Of a stretch of 32,315 nt of DNA, positions 1 to 7,024 are shown one piece after another. Every line of letters begins with the position of its first letter. The stretch's first letter is position 1. The notes beneath the pieces are model-generated. The model was not told where the DNA came from. It saw only the letters and a program-made list of their open reading frames with translations, and searched no databases. The position numbers and the translations under genes were made by a program. The stretch comes from Bythopirellula sp. (GTDB lineage Bacteria; Planctomycetota; Planctomycetia; Pirellulales; Lacipirellulaceae). The DNA is taken from contig JANQQA010000055.1 in NCBI GenBank assembly GCA_028285205.1, positions 1 to 32,315 on the forward strand, written 5' to 3'.

Positions 1-1
1 C

Positions 2-496
2 CCGTCGGTCGGGCTTACATGTTCCTGCATACCTACTAGCGGCAATTACGAGCGGTATGTGCTTGAGAGACTCTGCGCAGTAGACGCGGTATTCGTTGGT
101 GACGTAGAGAGCTCGATGCAAGTGCGTGACCTCGGATTCGAGTACAAGATTTGGCCCAGAGAATCTTTCAAAGGCTACCTAAAAAGTCCCGCATTCGCCC
201 TAACAGAAGCTACAAATATGTGTGGGTACCGTTTCCGCGTCGATGGTCGATACCTGATTTTCGCGAGGAGGTACGAGGATACTGAGTACGTGACCGCTTC
301 AGTGTGTGGACTAACTCAACTGCTGGATACTGAAGGATTGGTTTACGAAGTCCTTTCCGAAAGCAAAGGTGACATTGAACAGATTTGTAGCAAGAAAGCT
401 ATTGAGGAGAGACGGCTGGAGCGGCTCCGTGAGAAAGATGTTTCATTCGAGCAGCTGGAGGAGGAAACTCGTCAGCTCCTCGAGTCCGGCGAGTGA
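2..496 (+). CDS. TIMP/NTR-like cysteine protein (5' partial)
   Basis: The frame is open to the left edge, so the true start is outside the window and 164 residues are visible. The first visible residues include a Cys-x-Cys pair (CSC) followed by CAVDAVFVGDV, then a basic-aromatic segment, NMCGYRF, a YLIFARR strand and VTASVCGLT near the middle. This order (CSC, DAVFVG, CG..F, YL.FA, T..C) resembles the tissue-inhibitor-of-metalloproteinase / netrin-like fold that many bacterial secreted or lipidated proteins carry. The N-terminal signal would lie upstream. The C-terminus is charged and helical (ERRLERLREKD). An internal ATG at 119 is possible but would remove the conserved front. Family assignment rests on pattern memory only. 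An attC follows about 50 bases after the stop. Confidence 0.7.
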   Translation, partial: PSVGLTCSCIPTSGNYERYVLERLCAVDAVFVGDVESSMQVRDLGFEYKIWPRESFKGYLKSPAFALTEATNMCGYRFRVDGRYLIFARRYEDTEYVTASVCGLTQLLDTEGLVYEVLSESKGDIEQICSKKAIEERRLERLREKDVSFEQLEEETRQLLESGE

Positions 497-545
497 CCGG
501 TTTCTTGCCGAAGGGCGACACCGGAAAGCACATGCGCAAGATTCC

Positions 546-622
546 GTCTAACAAGTCGCTGCACTTGCCGTCTGGCTATCTGTCATCATTCTTGCATTCG
601 CAAGTAAGCTAGAACGTTAGAC
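546..622 (+). repeat. attC site (complete, 77 bp)
   Basis: R'' is GTCTAAC and R' is GTTAGAC. The middle is the CTTGCCGTCTGGC / GCAAG type, here shortened. The R''/R' pair is extended outward to 14 perfectly complementary bases (539-552 against 616-629). Confidence 0.9.
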
Positions 623-714
623 GGAATCTGATAGATTGCGCGAATCAATTGACTGCTATTGACCCTTAGCGGCCATTTAGGCGAACGGGCAGTTTAAGGA
701 ATCTAAGCTTCCCG

Positions 715-1059
715 ATGAAAAGTGTTTCTTCGGCCATCCTAGTGATTCTGGTGTTGTTAGCCGTATGGTCCGGCACTACCAAGTTACTATTGATGCAACA
801 AGACGTTAACTTCTTCATCAGACTCGGTTTTACACGTTTGATGCTGATGACGTTCGGACTCGCCCAGGTGCTCGGCGGTCTGCTCATGGTATTCGCAAAG
901 ACGAGATTTGTTGGAACTGCAGTTATTGCCACCACTTTCTTGGTGACTCTTGTGATGCTTATCGTTGACGGGAATTTGGCGATCGGTATTCTCACAGTAA
1001 TCGCGATTCTGTTGTTGGGCGTGGTTATGAAGCAAAGCCGGCGTACCAATCCAGAGTAA
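715..1059 (+). CDS. DoxX-like small membrane protein
   Basis: A 114-aa protein with four predicted membrane helices (about residues 6-22, 42-60, 66-84 and 88-106). The SGTTKL stretch after helix 1, the F-x-R-L-G-F segment and the GLAQVLGGLLMVF helix match the DoxX-like family of four-helix inner-membrane proteins. Family roles include thiosulfate:quinone oxidoreductase subunits and redox-stress membrane complexes, but most members are uncharacterised. The ATG has a weak AAGGA 14 bases upstream. It lies alone between two attC sites, so it is a single-gene cassette. Confidence 0.75.
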   Translation: MKSVSSAILVILVLLAVWSGTTKLLLMQQDVNFFIRLGFTRLMLMTFGLAQVLGGLLMVFAKTRFVGTAVIATTFLVTLVMLIVDGNLAIGILTVIAILLLGVVMKQSRRTNPE

Positions 1060-1068
1060 TCCTACGTC

Positions 1069-1090
1069 GGCTTCTGGCCGAAAGCTGACA
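1069..1090. repeat. Pre-attC palindrome (GGCTTCTGGCCGAAAGCTGAC)
   Basis: A short stem-loop (GCTT..AAGC with a TGGCC loop) just after the stop codon. The same element precedes the attC sites near 1862, 8473, 12278, 13292 and 17949, followed each time by CATTAGAGGGCATCTGCGTG-like sequence and GATTCC. Its function is unknown; transcription termination or cassette-end structure are options. Confidence 0.6.
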
Positions 1091-1115
1091 TTAGAGGGCA
1101 TCTGCGTGAGATTCC

Positions 1116-1172
1116 GTCTAACAATGCGCTGTACGGGCCGCCGGGCGGCGCCCGTAAGCCAGAACGTTAGAC
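1116..1172 (+). repeat. attC site (short form, 57 bp)
   Basis: R'' GTCTAAC, R' GTTAGAC. The middle is reduced to GGGCCGCCGGGCGGCGCCCG. The extended arms ATTCCGTCTAAC and GTTAGACGGAAT are perfectly complementary. Confidence 0.9.
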
Positions 1173-1202
1173 GGAATTCTGACAGATTGTTCCAATTCAC
1201 CG

Positions 1203-1222
1203 CCGCTTTTGACCCAAAGCGG
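1203..1222. repeat. Post-attC palindrome CCGCTTTTGACCCAAAGCGG
   Basis: A 7-bp perfect stem (CCGCTTT / AAAGCGG) with loop TGACCC, located between attC and the next start codon. Variants of it recur in the 5' leaders of other cassettes near 645, 1997, 2830, 7557, 15186, 19470 and 28655. Confidence 0.7.
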
Positions 1223-1252
1223 TCAGTAATAATCCGAAGAGTTATCTGCTGA

Positions 1253-1813
1253 ATGGGCTTCTACGACGACGAGGAAACAGCGCTTCAATACATAGCGATG
1301 GCTGAGGGCTACGATGGTCGGGAGCTAATTGAGGTGCTCAGGAACCACTTGCAAGACGGGTCTTCAGTCCTTGAGCTTGGCATGGGGCCGGGCGTGGATC
1401 TGACCATGCTGGAGAACCACTATCTCGCTACTGGATCAGATATTTCTCAGTACTTCCTCGACCGCTATCGCGATTCCAATGCTGACGCGGATCTGATGTT
1501 TCTCGATGCGGTAGAGCTTGAAACCGAAAGAAAATTTGACTGCATCTATTCGAACAAAGTGCTCCACCACTTGGCGAACGACCAACTTGCTTTGTCGCTG
1601 CACAGACAAATAGATTGCCTAACTGATGGCGGATTGGTCTTTCATTCATTTTGGCGAGGAGAGGGAGTTGAGGAACATCACGGACTCAAATTCGTCTACC
1701 AAAGTGAAGACTCTCTCCGTGAAATATTCGGCGTTAGTTTCGGTAAAGTGGAAGTCGTTTCTTACACCGAAATGGAGAGTGACGATTCGCTGTATGTGGT
1801 AGCTCGCGTGTGA
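1253..1813 (+). CDS. SAM-dependent class I methyltransferase
   Basis: A 186-aa protein with the Rossmann methyltransferase signature: motif I VLELGMGPGVDL (residues 39-50), acidic motif II at D63 (GSDIS), motif IV FDCIYSNKVLHHL (95-107) and a post-motif LTDGGLVFHSFW (123-134). These are the AdoMet-binding loop, ribose-binding acid and strand-4 segment of Methyltransf_11/25-type enzymes. The substrate cannot be predicted: there is no extra recognition domain and the protein is short for the family. The ATG follows a palindromic leader. It is a single-gene cassette flanked by attC sites. Confidence 0.9.
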   Translation: MGFYDDEETALQYIAMAEGYDGRELIEVLRNHLQDGSSVLELGMGPGVDLTMLENHYLATGSDISQYFLDRYRDSNADADLMFLDAVELETERKFDCIYSNKVLHHLANDQLALSLHRQIDCLTDGGLVFHSFWRGEGVEEHHGLKFVYQSEDSLREIFGVSFGKVEVVSYTEMESDDSLYVVARV

Positions 1814-1861
1814 CTGCTTTTGGCCGAAAGCTGACATTAGAGGGAATCTGCGTGAGATTCC

Positions 1862-1918
1862 GTCTAACAAGGCGCTGCACGGGCCGCCGGGCGGCGCCTG
1901 TAAGCTAGAACCTTAGAC
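1862..1918 (+). repeat. attC site (short form, mutated R')
   Basis: Almost identical in the middle to the preceding 57-bp attC, but R' reads CTTAGAC instead of GTTAGAC. The crossover G is changed, so recombination at this site should be impaired. Confidence 0.82.
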
Positions 1919-1996
1919 CGCGGCAGAAACATGGTCACGCCGTAACCTCCGCTATAATTCCTCCAATAGACTCTCGGCTAGAATTCGTCGAGATGT

Positions 1997-2016
1997 CTGC
2001 TATCGACCCATAGCAG
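1997..2016. repeat. Post-attC palindrome (CTGCTATCGACCCATAGCAG)
   Basis: A 7-bp stem (CTGCTAT / ATAGCAG) with loop CGACCC. It is a compensated variant of the CCGCTTT..AAAGCGG element: both arms changed together, which suggests selection on the stem. Confidence 0.65.
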
Positions 2017-2068
2017 TTCAGCCGCGTCTTGCTGAATGCTACTTGTCTCGACAGAATTGGTGGCAACT

Positions 2069-2566
2069 ATGAATAACACTGGCAAGCTAAATTCGTGGTT
2101 AACTTTGGGAGCAAATATTGGCGTGCTGATCGGCCTAATAATTCTGGTTGTAGAACTAGACCAGAACAACGATGCAGTGAGGGCACAGATTCACCAAGCC
2201 AGATCAGATAACTTCGAGTCGTTTATGGTCGAACTGGCGGATACGGAATCCTTGCACCCTGCGCTCACGAAGTTCAGGTCTGCGGGAGGAACACGGGATC
2301 TCTCGTCGCTTCAAAAACTCGATGCTGATGAGAAGGCAAGAATACGGACCTACTATCAGGGCCGGTTGATGGGTTACGATAATCTACACTTCCAATACAA
2401 GAACGGATTTGTTGACGAGGACTTCTACAACGTAAGGGTTGTGAACACGGTAAAGAATTTGACCCCATTGTGGACCGAGTTAGGTCTCCTCCGACTTGGA
2501 AGTGAAAATCCCTATGTGTCGACGAGCTTTGCGGAGGAAATTGAGCGTATTGTGTCCGCCGAGTGA
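2069..2566 (+). CDS. Conserved hypothetical protein with one N-terminal membrane helix
   Basis: A 165-aa protein: a short polar N-terminus, one membrane helix (about residues 9-30, LGANIGVLIGLIILVVEL), then a soluble helical domain beginning DQNNDAVRAQIHQARSDNF. This layout (single TM followed by E-L-x-Q-N and a helical cytoplasmic part) is widespread in marine gammaproteobacteria as an uncharacterised family. The chosen ATG has TTGGTGG at a good distance. An upstream ATG at 2036 would add 11 residues without a clear ribosome site. No function can be given. Confidence 0.75.
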   Translation: MNNTGKLNSWLTLGANIGVLIGLIILVVELDQNNDAVRAQIHQARSDNFESFMVELADTESLHPALTKFRSAGGTRDLSSLQKLDADEKARIRTYYQGRLMGYDNLHFQYKNGFVDEDFYNVRVVNTVKNLTPLWTELGLLRLGSENPYVSTSFAEEIERIVSAE

Positions 2567-2574
2567 CGGCTTCT

Positions 2575-2661
2575 GGCCTTGTCACGGCTCTCGCAAAATG
2601 TTGCTACTCTTGTGGCAAAACTGCCCCAGTCGCCTGGCGCCCGTTAGCTAGAACGTTAGGC
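2575..2661 (+). repeat. attC site, left half lost
   Basis: The middle (GTCACGGCTCTCGCA...CTCTTGTGGCAAAAC...CAGTCGCCTGGCGCCCG), L' (TAGCTAGAAC) and R' (GTTAGGC) are present. The R''/L'' block (CTAACAAGGCGCTGCAC) is missing. It should not work as a normal attC. Confidence 0.75.
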
Positions 2662-2725
2662 CGCACAATAAGTAGCGCGAACCCCAGATTCGGGTAGCCC
2701 TTCAGGCGATAGAAATCACTGAATT

Positions 2726-2824
2726 ATGCCCAACCAGTTAGCCGCGCAGTTTTTCTTCGCATTGATGTTCGTTTGCGCTTTCTACAGCGATTGCCTTTGG
2801 GGATTCTCGTTTGATAGTTTCTAA
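2726..2824 (+). CDS. Possible 32-aa membrane peptide
   Basis: A short frame from ATG to TAA coding for a hydrophobic peptide rich in Phe (FFFALMFVCAFYSDCLWGF). It sits between an attC relic and the palindromic leader of the next cassette, where a cassette gene would be expected. There is no clear ribosome site and no family. It could be a decayed gene end or a real small membrane peptide. Confidence 0.25.
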   Translation: MPNQLAAQFFFALMFVCAFYSDCLWGFSFDSF

Positions 2825-2864
2825 ATCGTCGGCTTCTGACCCATAGCGACCAAGTGATCAACTC

Positions 2865-3107
2865 ATGGAGACTATCTGGTTTGCAGGCTTTTACACGTTT
2901 TCTTTGATTCACTGTGGTCTGACGGTATTCGCTTTCTTTAGCATCAATGATGTGACGGGCGGTCTTGCGCGATTTTGGGTCCTTTGTGGGTGGTGGCCGT
3001 TGTATTCTCGCGATCAATTCGCGCCAGATTTCCCACTTCTTCTCGGACGCATAACGCTACTCCTTACTCTTGTATTGGGATTTAGGGTGGCCGTTGGCAC
3101 CTGGTGA
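2865..3107 (+). CDS. Small membrane protein, unknown function
   Basis: An 80-aa hydrophobic protein with two likely membrane helices (about residues 4-26 and 57-77) joined by an aromatic loop (ARFWVLCGWWPLYSRDQF). I do not recognise the family. The ATG is preceded by a TTCTGACCCATAGCGAC palindrome variant typical of cassette leaders here. No strong Shine-Dalgarno is visible. It is followed by a complete attC about 100 bases downstream. Confidence 0.6.
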   Translation: METIWFAGFYTFSLIHCGLTVFAFFSINDVTGGLARFWVLCGWWPLYSRDQFAPDFPLLLGRITLLLTLVLGFRVAVGTW

Positions 3108-3211
3108 TACCTGAGACGTGGCCATTCGAAGCGGACTTTGAGACGGGAGGTCATTGAGCAAAATTGGGCGTGCTAGTCGCGAAAGCGGTCATTTGCTCTT
3201 CGCACGGTGCG
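3108..3211. other. Non-coding 3' tail of cassette
   Basis: About 100 bases between stop and attC. It contains GAAGCGGACTTT and GCGAAAGCGGTCATTTG, fragments of the palindromic elements seen elsewhere. No gene is visible. Together with the following attC and leader this makes a gene-free stretch of about 345 bases. Confidence 0.5.
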
Positions 3212-3331
3212 GCCTAACAAGACGCCGCACGGGCCGCCGGTCGGTGCGTGTCACGGTTCTTACGGTTTATTGTTGTTCTTGCGGCAAAAACCACGCCAGT
3301 GACCTGGCGCCCGTAAGCTAGGACGTTAGAC
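3212..3331 (+). repeat. attC site (complete, 120 bp long form)
   Basis: R'' GCCTAAC, R' GTTAGAC. The middle is the long type: GGGCCGCCGG, GTCACGGTTCTTACGG, TTCTTGCGGCAAAAACC, CCAGTGACCTGGCGCCCG. Confidence 0.9.
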
Positions 3332-3453
3332 GGAAATCTTGTAGTTCTTGCCAATCGCTGGTCCGCTCAGATTCAACACCGCCTTTGGGCAACAGCCGGG
3401 TCCACGATTGTAAAATTGGAACACCTTCGTTTGCCTCTTCTAGGGAGATACGG

Positions 3454-3783
3454 GTGACCTTCATAGTCTTGTTCGCTGTTGTGGCCGTCGTCCTCGTTGT
3501 TCCAGTAATGATCGGTGCGCGAATGGTGGGAGCTAAAAATACCGGCTTCGGCTCAGCGTTTCTAGCGGTGATTATCTTGGCCTTCTTTTCCTCGGCAATC
3601 GATGCTCTTGTAGTCGATGATGTTTTGGCTGTTCTTGCCGCAGTAATATTTGGAACCTTCGTACTAGCGTGGATTCTTGGGACAACGTTTTTTCGAGCTT
3701 TGGCGGTAAGCGTGATTGCTACCATTATTCAAGCCGTCGCGATTATCGCGCTTGCTGCAACCGTTGGCATCGGTTCCGCATAA
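3454..3783 (+). CDS. Small multi-helix membrane protein, unknown function
   Basis: A 109-aa Val/Ala/Ile-rich protein with about four membrane helices (residues 2-22, 30-48, 50-72 and 82-106). The GTG start is chosen because AGGGAGA lies 5-11 bases upstream. A longer reading from TTG at 3385 would add 23 polar residues with no ribosome site. The TAA stop (CATAAGACG) lies in the position of the attC R'' box, so the gene ends directly at its recombination site. No family recognised. Confidence 0.65.
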   Translation: MTFIVLFAVVAVVLVVPVMIGARMVGAKNTGFGSAFLAVIILAFFSSAIDALVVDDVLAVLAAVIFGTFVLAWILGTTFFRALAVSVIATIIQAVAIIALAATVGIGSA

Positions 3784-3876
3784 GACGTTGCACTTGCCAC
3801 CTGGCTTTCTGTCATCATTCTTGCATTCGCAAGAATGTCGCCAGATACTGGTCGCAAGTAACCTAAAACGTTAGAC
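3778..3876 (+). repeat. attC site (degenerate R'', about 99 bp)
   Basis: R'' reads GCATAAG instead of RYYYAAC. The middle is the CTTGCCACCTGGC...TTCTTGCATTCGCAAGAA...GCCAGATACTGGTCGCAAG type. R' is GTTAGAC. Confidence 0.8.
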
Positions 3877-3944
3877 AGAATCTGATGGATTGCGCCAATC
3901 TAAATCCGCAATCAACGTACTGGATCCACTCAGGACTCTCCTAA

Positions 3945-4457
3945 TTGAAAGAAGTCCTATTTTCTATAGGCTATCTATTCGCACTGTTCGTAACAGCAGG
4001 AGTTCTTCTCTTCTGCTGGGACCGTATCTCTAGCGTACTCTGGAATCGGAGAAACCCACCCGAGAAGCTCGCCGCAGAGTGGAAGGAATACCAAAATCGG
4101 ATTCAAGCGCCCGATTGGAAGTTTTATGCGAAACACCTTCAGCGCGACGTGCCCGATGCGATTCGGAATCTTTTCGCAAACACAGAGATTGTTCTGTCAG
4201 ACTGCGCCGAATCATGTGGTGAGCAGACTATCAGCAGATTCGGCGTAATCGATCCAGCGAATCTCGTAGAGTCCAAGGAGTGGATCGGACTAGGTGTCGT
4301 CGCGATTGCATACAACGTCTTCGGTGACCCGATCTATCTTCGTCCAGGCAGAAATGAAACGGATGCCGTATATGTAACCTATCACGATGGCGGCGACACG
4401 GAGCAGATAGCTGCACATGTTTCCGAGTTTGTGGAGAGTATTCGGCCAAGGACGTAG
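3945..4457 (+). CDS. Membrane-anchored SUKH-like protein
   Basis: A 170-aa protein with an N-terminal membrane helix (about residues 4-25), a basic stretch (SSVLWNRRNPP) and a soluble domain. The C-terminal half contains VVAIAYNVFGDPIYLRPG and VYVTYHDGGDTEQIAAHVSEFVE, matching the end of SMI1/KNR4 (SUKH) domains, where a beta strand carries DPIY.. and a terminal helix follows. SUKH proteins are best known as immunity proteins against contact-dependent and polymorphic toxins. The membrane anchor is unusual. The start is TTG with only a weak ribosome site (CAGGACTC). A complete attC follows. Confidence 0.55.
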   Translation: MKEVLFSIGYLFALFVTAGVLLFCWDRISSVLWNRRNPPEKLAAEWKEYQNRIQAPDWKFYAKHLQRDVPDAIRNLFANTEIVLSDCAESCGEQTISRFGVIDPANLVESKEWIGLGVVAIAYNVFGDPIYLRPGRNETDAVYVTYHDGGDTEQIAAHVSEFVESIRPRT

Positions 4458-4513
4458 CCCGCTGATGGGTGGGTCGCTGAGACCAACATTGCAGAGCATC
4501 TGTGTAGGATTCC

Positions 4514-4633
4514 GTCCAACAAAGCGCTGCGCGGGCCGCCGGGCGATCGCTGTCACGGTTCTTGCAGTTTGTTGCTATTCTTGTGGGAAGAACCGCGCCA
4601 GTCACCTGGCGCCCGTAAGCTAGAATGTTAGGC
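4514..4633 (+). repeat. attC site (complete, 120 bp long form)
   Basis: R'' GTCCAAC, R' GTTAGGC. The middle contains GTCACGGTTCTTGCAGTTTG, CTATTCTTGTGGGAAGAACC and CAGTCACCTGGCGCCCG. Confidence 0.9.
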
Positions 4634-4646
4634 GGCACATTGAGTT

Positions 4647-5012
4647 ATGAACATGATCGAGCGTCTAAACGAAACGTCGTTGCCCTGGTTTTCAGTGCTA
4701 GTAGGAGCCTCGTTTTCTATCGTTAGCTTCTTGGTCGCGGACAGGTGGTGCGGTTTTCACATGTCCTGCAGCCCAAGTGTTGTTTTGGATTTGATAGTGC
4801 CCGGCACGTTTGCACTTATTGGCGGCGTATTTCTAGTTAAGGCAGCTAGAGACCTATTTAGCCTGCTAATGACTTCACCTCCAATCAGCTCGGAGTTCTC
4901 GTCGCCCGCCGTGAAGCCCCCCCTGCGATCTATGTTAGATGTTAGAAAAGGCCGTCTAACAAGACGCTGCACTTGCCGCCTGGTTGCCTGTCACCTGACA
5001 CCCGTAGGCTAG
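4647..5012 (+). CDS. Membrane protein whose C-terminus is encoded by attC
   Basis: 121 aa. Two membrane helices (about residues 14-32 and 49-72), then a Pro/Ser-rich tail. The frame runs on through R'' of the next attC, so residues from about 103 (RLTRRCTCRLVACHLTPVG) are translated attC, and the stop is the TAG of the conserved AGCTAGAAC box. The ATG lies 13 bases after the previous attC R', whose GTTAGGC could act as ribosome site. The native C-terminus was probably lost when the cassette end was remodelled. Family not recognised. Confidence 0.6.
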   Translation: MNMIERLNETSLPWFSVLVGASFSIVSFLVADRWCGFHMSCSPSVVLDLIVPGTFALIGGVFLVKAARDLFSLLMTSPPISSEFSSPAVKPPLRSMLDVRKGRLTRRCTCRLVACHLTPVG

Positions 5013-5022
5013 AACGTTAGAC
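4954..5022 (+). repeat. attC site (69 bp)
   Basis: R'' GTCTAAC, R' GTTAGAC, with a shortened middle (CTTGCCGCCTGGTTGCCTGT, CACCTGACACCCG). The arms are extended by CC/GG to 9 complementary bases. Confidence 0.9.
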
Positions 5023-5141
5023 GGAATCAGTTTGTAAAGCCAGCGACTTGTCGACATCGGCGTGTCGTTTATGATTTCCTGATTAGCGCCAAGTTCATCC
5101 TACCCTGGCGTGTTCGCGACCTTAGCTCTAGACTGCAGCGC

Positions 5142-5486
5142 ATGGCACTGGTGAACACTGACAATCCGACCAACTATCCTTTGTATGCGGTTCGCGTACC
5201 GGCGCTCATCTTCGGGCTCCTGCTTGTCGCCTGGCCATTTTTGTGGGTGTTCCTAGTCGCGCTAGCTGCTGACCCTACATCTCTTGGTCTTTCTGAGACG
5301 GTCGGAACCTATGTCTATCTGTCTTGGTTGGCCTATCCACTGATTTACGGTGTTTCGTTGTTTTTTAGTATTTGGGCGTATCGCAGAGAGAGTTCCGCTG
5401 GAGTCGTGCTGGCTCTTGCGTTGATACCGTTGGTGAGTGGTTATCCATGGGTACTGCTTTTGGTTTTTCCATTCGTTGGGCGTTGA
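5142..5486 (+). CDS. Three-helix membrane protein, unknown function
   Basis: 114 aa with three likely membrane helices (about residues 19-43, 55-79 and 87-110) and a short polar N-terminus. An RRESS loop after helix 2 is the only strongly charged part. Family not recognised. The ATG has no clear Shine-Dalgarno (GACTGCAGCG). The leader from the attC to the start is about 120 bases and does not contain the usual palindrome. Confidence 0.6.
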   Translation: MALVNTDNPTNYPLYAVRVPALIFGLLLVAWPFLWVFLVALAADPTSLGLSETVGTYVYLSWLAYPLIYGVSLFFSIWAYRRESSAGVVLALALIPLVSGYPWVLLLVFPFVGR

Positions 5487-5547
5487 TCGACTATCGGAGT
5501 GATGTGCAGAGCGAAGTATTATTCTAAGGAACATTGCGCTGGATTCC

Positions 5548-5649
5548 GCCTAACAAGGCGCTGCACTTGCCGTCTGGCTATCTGCCACCATTCTTGCATT
5601 CGCAACAATGCCGCCAGATACTGGTCGCAAGTAAGCTAGAACGTTAGGT
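5548..5649 (+). repeat. attC site (complete, 102 bp)
   Basis: R'' GCCTAAC, R' GTTAGGT. The middle is the TTGCCGTCTGGC...TTCTTGCATTCGCAACAATG...GCCAGATACTGGTCGCAAG type. Confidence 0.9.
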
Positions 5650-5655
5650 AGCGCA

Positions 5656-6276
5656 TTGACAGTGACGCAGGACATTATCGCGAGAGTTCGGGTCCGCGCG
5701 TACGACGAGAAGACGAGAACCGACCAAGTAGACGTTTTCTTACCGAAGATTCGAGATCCTCTCTTGGACGCCGAGGTGGATCACTTCGAGGGGCAAACAG
5801 GGATCAAACTTCCTGAGCTTATTCGGCGTATCTACTGCGAAATCGGAGATGGGGGCTTCGGCCCGGGCTATGGATTCCTCCCTATGCTGCAACCCGAGAG
5901 CAAGTACGATGATTCGGTCCTCAATCTCTATAGCGTGGTTCGTGACAGCACCGTCGAAGAGCCCAATTGGCGTTGGCCTAAGGCGATCATCCCTCTAGTT
6001 GACTTTGGCTGCGCTATCAGGGCCTGCGTGGATTGTGAATCCGAGCTGGTGGTGGTTGACGATCCAAACATTTCAGATTCGGGCGGGGTACAGGAATTCC
6101 TCGATCAACAAAGCAGCTTGGAAGACTGGCTTGGCAGGTGGTGTGACGGTGAGAGCCTATGGGATCGAATTCACCGTATGACGCCACCTACAAGGCGCTG
6201 CACTAACCGTTTGGCTGTCTGTCACCATTCTTGCATTCGCGAGAATACCGCCAGATACTGGTCGCAAGTAAGCTAG
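5656..6276 (+). CDS. SMI1/KNR4 (SUKH) family protein with attC-encoded tail
   Basis: 206 aa. Residues about 35-160 are a SUKH domain: LDAEVDHFEGQTGIKLPELI, then YCEIGDGGFGPGYGFLPML (the G.GGFGPGYGFLP signature), then a beta-rich core ending in a VVDDPN strand. SUKH proteins bind and neutralise toxins of polymorphic or contact-dependent systems. The start is TTG 6 bases after R', with AGG of GTTAGGT well placed as ribosome site. A GTG two codons on is the alternative. The stop of the ancestral gene is gone: the last 30 or so residues (TRRCTNRLAVCHHSCIREN..) are read from attC and end at its conserved TAG. Confidence 0.8.
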   Translation: MTVTQDIIARVRVRAYDEKTRTDQVDVFLPKIRDPLLDAEVDHFEGQTGIKLPELIRRIYCEIGDGGFGPGYGFLPMLQPESKYDDSVLNLYSVVRDSTVEEPNWRWPKAIIPLVDFGCAIRACVDCESELVVVDDPNISDSGGVQEFLDQQSSLEDWLGRWCDGESLWDRIHRMTPPTRRCTNRLAVCHHSCIRENTARYWSQVS

Positions 6277-6286
6277 AACGTTAGAC
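6185..6286 (+). repeat. attC site (degenerate R'', 102 bp)
   Basis: R'' is CACCTAC in place of GCCTAAC. The middle is the TTGCATTCGCGAGAATACCG...CCAGATACTGGTCGCAAG type. R' is GTTAGAC. It overlaps the end of the SUKH gene. Confidence 0.82.
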
Positions 6287-6369
6287 GGCAGCAAGACATC
6301 TGTGCGAGCGACAGTCCGCTGTCCACTCAAAACCGGACATTATGCCAGACTAGTGACCAAAGACCGCGA

Positions 6370-6828
6370 ATGACGCGAAGCAGACGCTCACAACAGAACC
6401 CGAGTTCCTGGCTACAGCTCTGTCAACTATTTGATACAGAATTTGGCCTGCCCAATCGAACGGATCGAAAGAGTGTGGCGGTGGGTTCGCTTTGTCTTAG
6501 CAGAGGACAATGGTGGCACGTTCGCGTATATGCGGGAGAAGATGGTCTAGTTGCCGTTCGATTTTTGTGGCCATTCATGGTCCGTCGGACGTTGGTCTCA
6601 ATGGCTTGGCGCGACATTGAATCGGTTACAGAATTCTCCTCTGGAATTCGGAAATACGAGATAGCTCAAGATCAGTCGAACAGCTTCCTTACGTTTCGAG
6701 GCGCATCGTTTCCACCTATGATGATTCCGTGGTGCGACAAGTTCAGCGGACTGATACCAGCAACAGTTCAATATGAAGATCGGAAATCCGTGCACTGGCA
6801 CCAAGGGGTGCAAGAGTATCTTGAATGA
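6370..6828 (+). CDS. Conserved hypothetical protein (PH-like fold possible)
   Basis: 152 aa, soluble, basic N-terminus. The central and C-terminal parts alternate short beta strands with a repeated idea of W/F..R.TLVSMAWRDIESV and F.GASFPPMMIPW, resembling a family of uncharacterised proteins in which PPL.IPW.DI closes a PH-like beta sheet. There is no catalytic motif. The ATG is preceded by ACCGCGA with no clear ribosome site. Downstream comes a palindrome (GGCCGCTTATGGCCAAGAGCGGCC) and then a half attC. Function unknown. Confidence 0.6.
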   Translation: MTRSRRSQQNPSSWLQLCQLFDTEFGLPNRTDRKSVAVGSLCLSRGQWWHVRVYAGEDGLVAVRFLWPFMVRRTLVSMAWRDIESVTEFSSGIRKYEIAQDQSNSFLTFRGASFPPMMIPWCDKFSGLIPATVQYEDRKSVHWHQGVQEYLE

Positions 6829-6836
6829 TTTTGGGC

Positions 6837-6860
6837 GGCCGCTTATGGCCAAGAGCGGCC
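6837..6860. repeat. Pre-attC palindrome variant
   Basis: GGCCGCTTATGGCCAAGAGCGGCC: GGCCGCT pairs with AGCGGCC around a TATGGCCAAG loop. It is the same kind of element as near 1069, placed right behind the stop codon. Confidence 0.5.
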
Positions 6861-6911
6861 CTTCAGAGTTGACGAATTGAGGCGGGATGAATGACCGCAA
6901 TCGGGAAAAGC

Positions 6912-7024
6912 GGACGGCTGCACGGGCCGCCGGACGGTGTCCGTCACGGTTCTTGCAGTTTGTTGCTATTCTTGTGGCAAGACCCACGCCAGTCACCTGG
7001 CGCCCGTAAGCTAGAACGTTAGCA
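6912..7024 (+). repeat. attC site, R'' eroded
   Basis: The site starts at GGACGGCTGCACGGGCCGCC; the CTAACAAGG part of R''/L'' is not recognisable. The long-form middle, GTAAGCTAGAAC and R' (GTTAGCA) are intact. R' overlaps the ATG of the next gene. Confidence 0.78.

Noticed and set aside
666..1200. Minus-strand open frames across 666-1049 and 787-1200
   Set aside because: They lie opposite a good membrane-protein gene and run into attC sequence. Arg/Thr-rich composition is typical of a shadow frame.
4030..4638. Minus-strand frames over the attC at 4514
   Set aside because: Similar Arg/Thr-rich peptides appear opposite almost every attC and reflect the repeated DNA, not a protein family.
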